Shown here one piece after another: positions 63,671-64,000 of a stretch of DNA of 64,000 bases. The first letter of the stretch is position 1. Each line of letters starts with the position of its first letter. The notes beneath the pieces are model-generated. The model did no database searches, was not told the origin of the DNA, and was given only the letters and a program-made list of their open reading frames with translations. The DNA is from Actinomyces ruminicola. GTDB lineage: Bacteria > Actinomycetota > Actinomycetes > Actinomycetales > Actinomycetaceae. The stretch spans positions 62,001 to 126,000 of the forward strand of contig NZ_FNIM01000006.1 in the NCBI RefSeq assembly GCF_900103885.1. The letters run 5' to 3'. A program made the translations under genes and the position numbers.

Positions 63671-64000
63671 ATGGCTTACCGCGACATCCGCATTATCGGC
63701 GACCCGGTGCTGCGCACCGTGTGCGACCCGATCACCGACATCGACGACTCCGTCAAGGCGCTGGTGGAGGACCTGCTCGAGACCGTCGACGAGGACGGCC
63801 GCGCGGGCCTGGCCGCCAACCAGATCGGCGTGAGCCTGCGCGCCTTCTCCTGGCACATCGACGGCGAGATCGGCTACATCCTCAACCCACGGATCGTGGA
63901 GCTGTCTGAGGACGAGTTCCAGGACGGTGAGGAGGGCTGCCTGTCCGTGCCCGGCCTGTGGTACCCGACCGAGCGCGCCTGGTACGCACGCGCCGAGGGC
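63671..64000 (+). CDS. def: Peptide deformylase (3' end beyond window)
   Basis: First 110 residues of a metal-dependent enzyme that removes the N-formyl group from nascent proteins. Motif I is GLAANQIGV (about residues 44-52) and motif [10 protein letters not shown] (about 88-95, with the metal-ligand cysteine). The HEXXH motif III lies past the window end. It starts at ATG 63671; GAGGAT stands 6 nt before it, an imperfect match to the leaderless -10 box. With map, it makes the N-terminal processing pathway. Confidence 0.95.
   Translation, partial: MAYRDIRIIGDPVLRTVCDPITDIDDSVKALVEDLLETVDEDGRAGLAANQIGVSLRAFSWHIDGEIGYILNPRIVELSEDEFQDGEEGCLSVPGLWYPTERAWYARAEG

Overview
The window is a chromosomal segment of a very high-GC actinobacterium, most likely from the Actinomyces/Actinomycetaceae. 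Evidence for this: several actinobacteria-restricted families (DUF3000, DUF4191, DUF3052, DUF3145, a FasR-type regulator), an amino-acid-bridge peptidoglycan enzyme set (FemX-like and ATP-grasp ligase), coexisting pyruvate formate-lyase and pyruvate dehydrogenase typical of a facultative anaerobe, and a run of core genes in the order seen in other actinobacteria (pepA-lpd-E2, lipB-lipA-DUF4191-glnA, glnA2-glnE, acpP-fabF). There is no insertion sequence, CRISPR array or prophage. Most of the window is core metabolism.

Layout. 1-1.4 kb: 5' part of an ATP-grasp ligase gene and tRNA-Val/tRNA-Gly. 1.6-6.6 kb: glycogen/trehalose pair glgX-treY. 6.6-9.8 kb: FemX-like protein, DUF3000 and RNase D. 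9.9-15.3 kb: SQR-like flavoprotein with a coupled small ORF, then the pyruvate formate-lyase locus, in which PFL is encoded as two polypeptides (a 706-aa core and a separate 81-aa glycyl-radical domain) plus PflA. 15.5-23.9 kb: dxs, an S9 peptidase, a ClC channel, a small membrane protein and pepA. 24-27 kb: lpd and the E2 acyltransferase. 26.9-28.9 kb: an unusual noncoding region with two opposed arrays of 19-bp repeats, then a leaderless HTH gene whose promoter lies inside a 44-bp dyad, coupled to a ClpN-domain protein. 28.9-33.2 kb: degenerate Ser/Thr kinase, lipB, lipA, DUF4191. 33.3-43.2 kb: nitrogen cluster (glnA1, amino-acid ABC transporter, glnA2-glnE). 43.4-44.3 kb: a two-gene nucleotidyltransferase module that may be a toxin-antitoxin pair. 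44.4-51 kb: panB, map, a membrane protein, rnpB, a coiled-coil protein with a degenerate zinc ribbon, Nif3 and two tRNAs, one of them very odd. 51-64 kb: aminotransferase, YdcF, tRNA-Val, DUF3052/aceE, aspA, fasR-acpP-fabF, DUF3145, an ion channel, tRNA-Asn and def (cut by the window end).

How the parts fit. Pyruvate sits at the centre. aceE (E1), the lipoyl E2, lpd (E3), lipB and lipA make and lipoylate pyruvate dehydrogenase, and the split PFL does the anaerobic reaction. Close matches to the DosR/DevR hypoxia box (GGGACTWWAGTCCC) lie upstream of pflB and aceE, and a looser one in the lpd leader, which suggests one redox or oxygen regulator may control pyruvate fate. Many genes carry TANNNT exactly 6-7 nt before the start codon with no Shine-Dalgarno, indicating widespread leaderless transcription. 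A three-copy intergenic repeat built on GAGATCGGTAGAAGT is also present.

All calls are from reading the sequence by eye. No alignments or searches were run.
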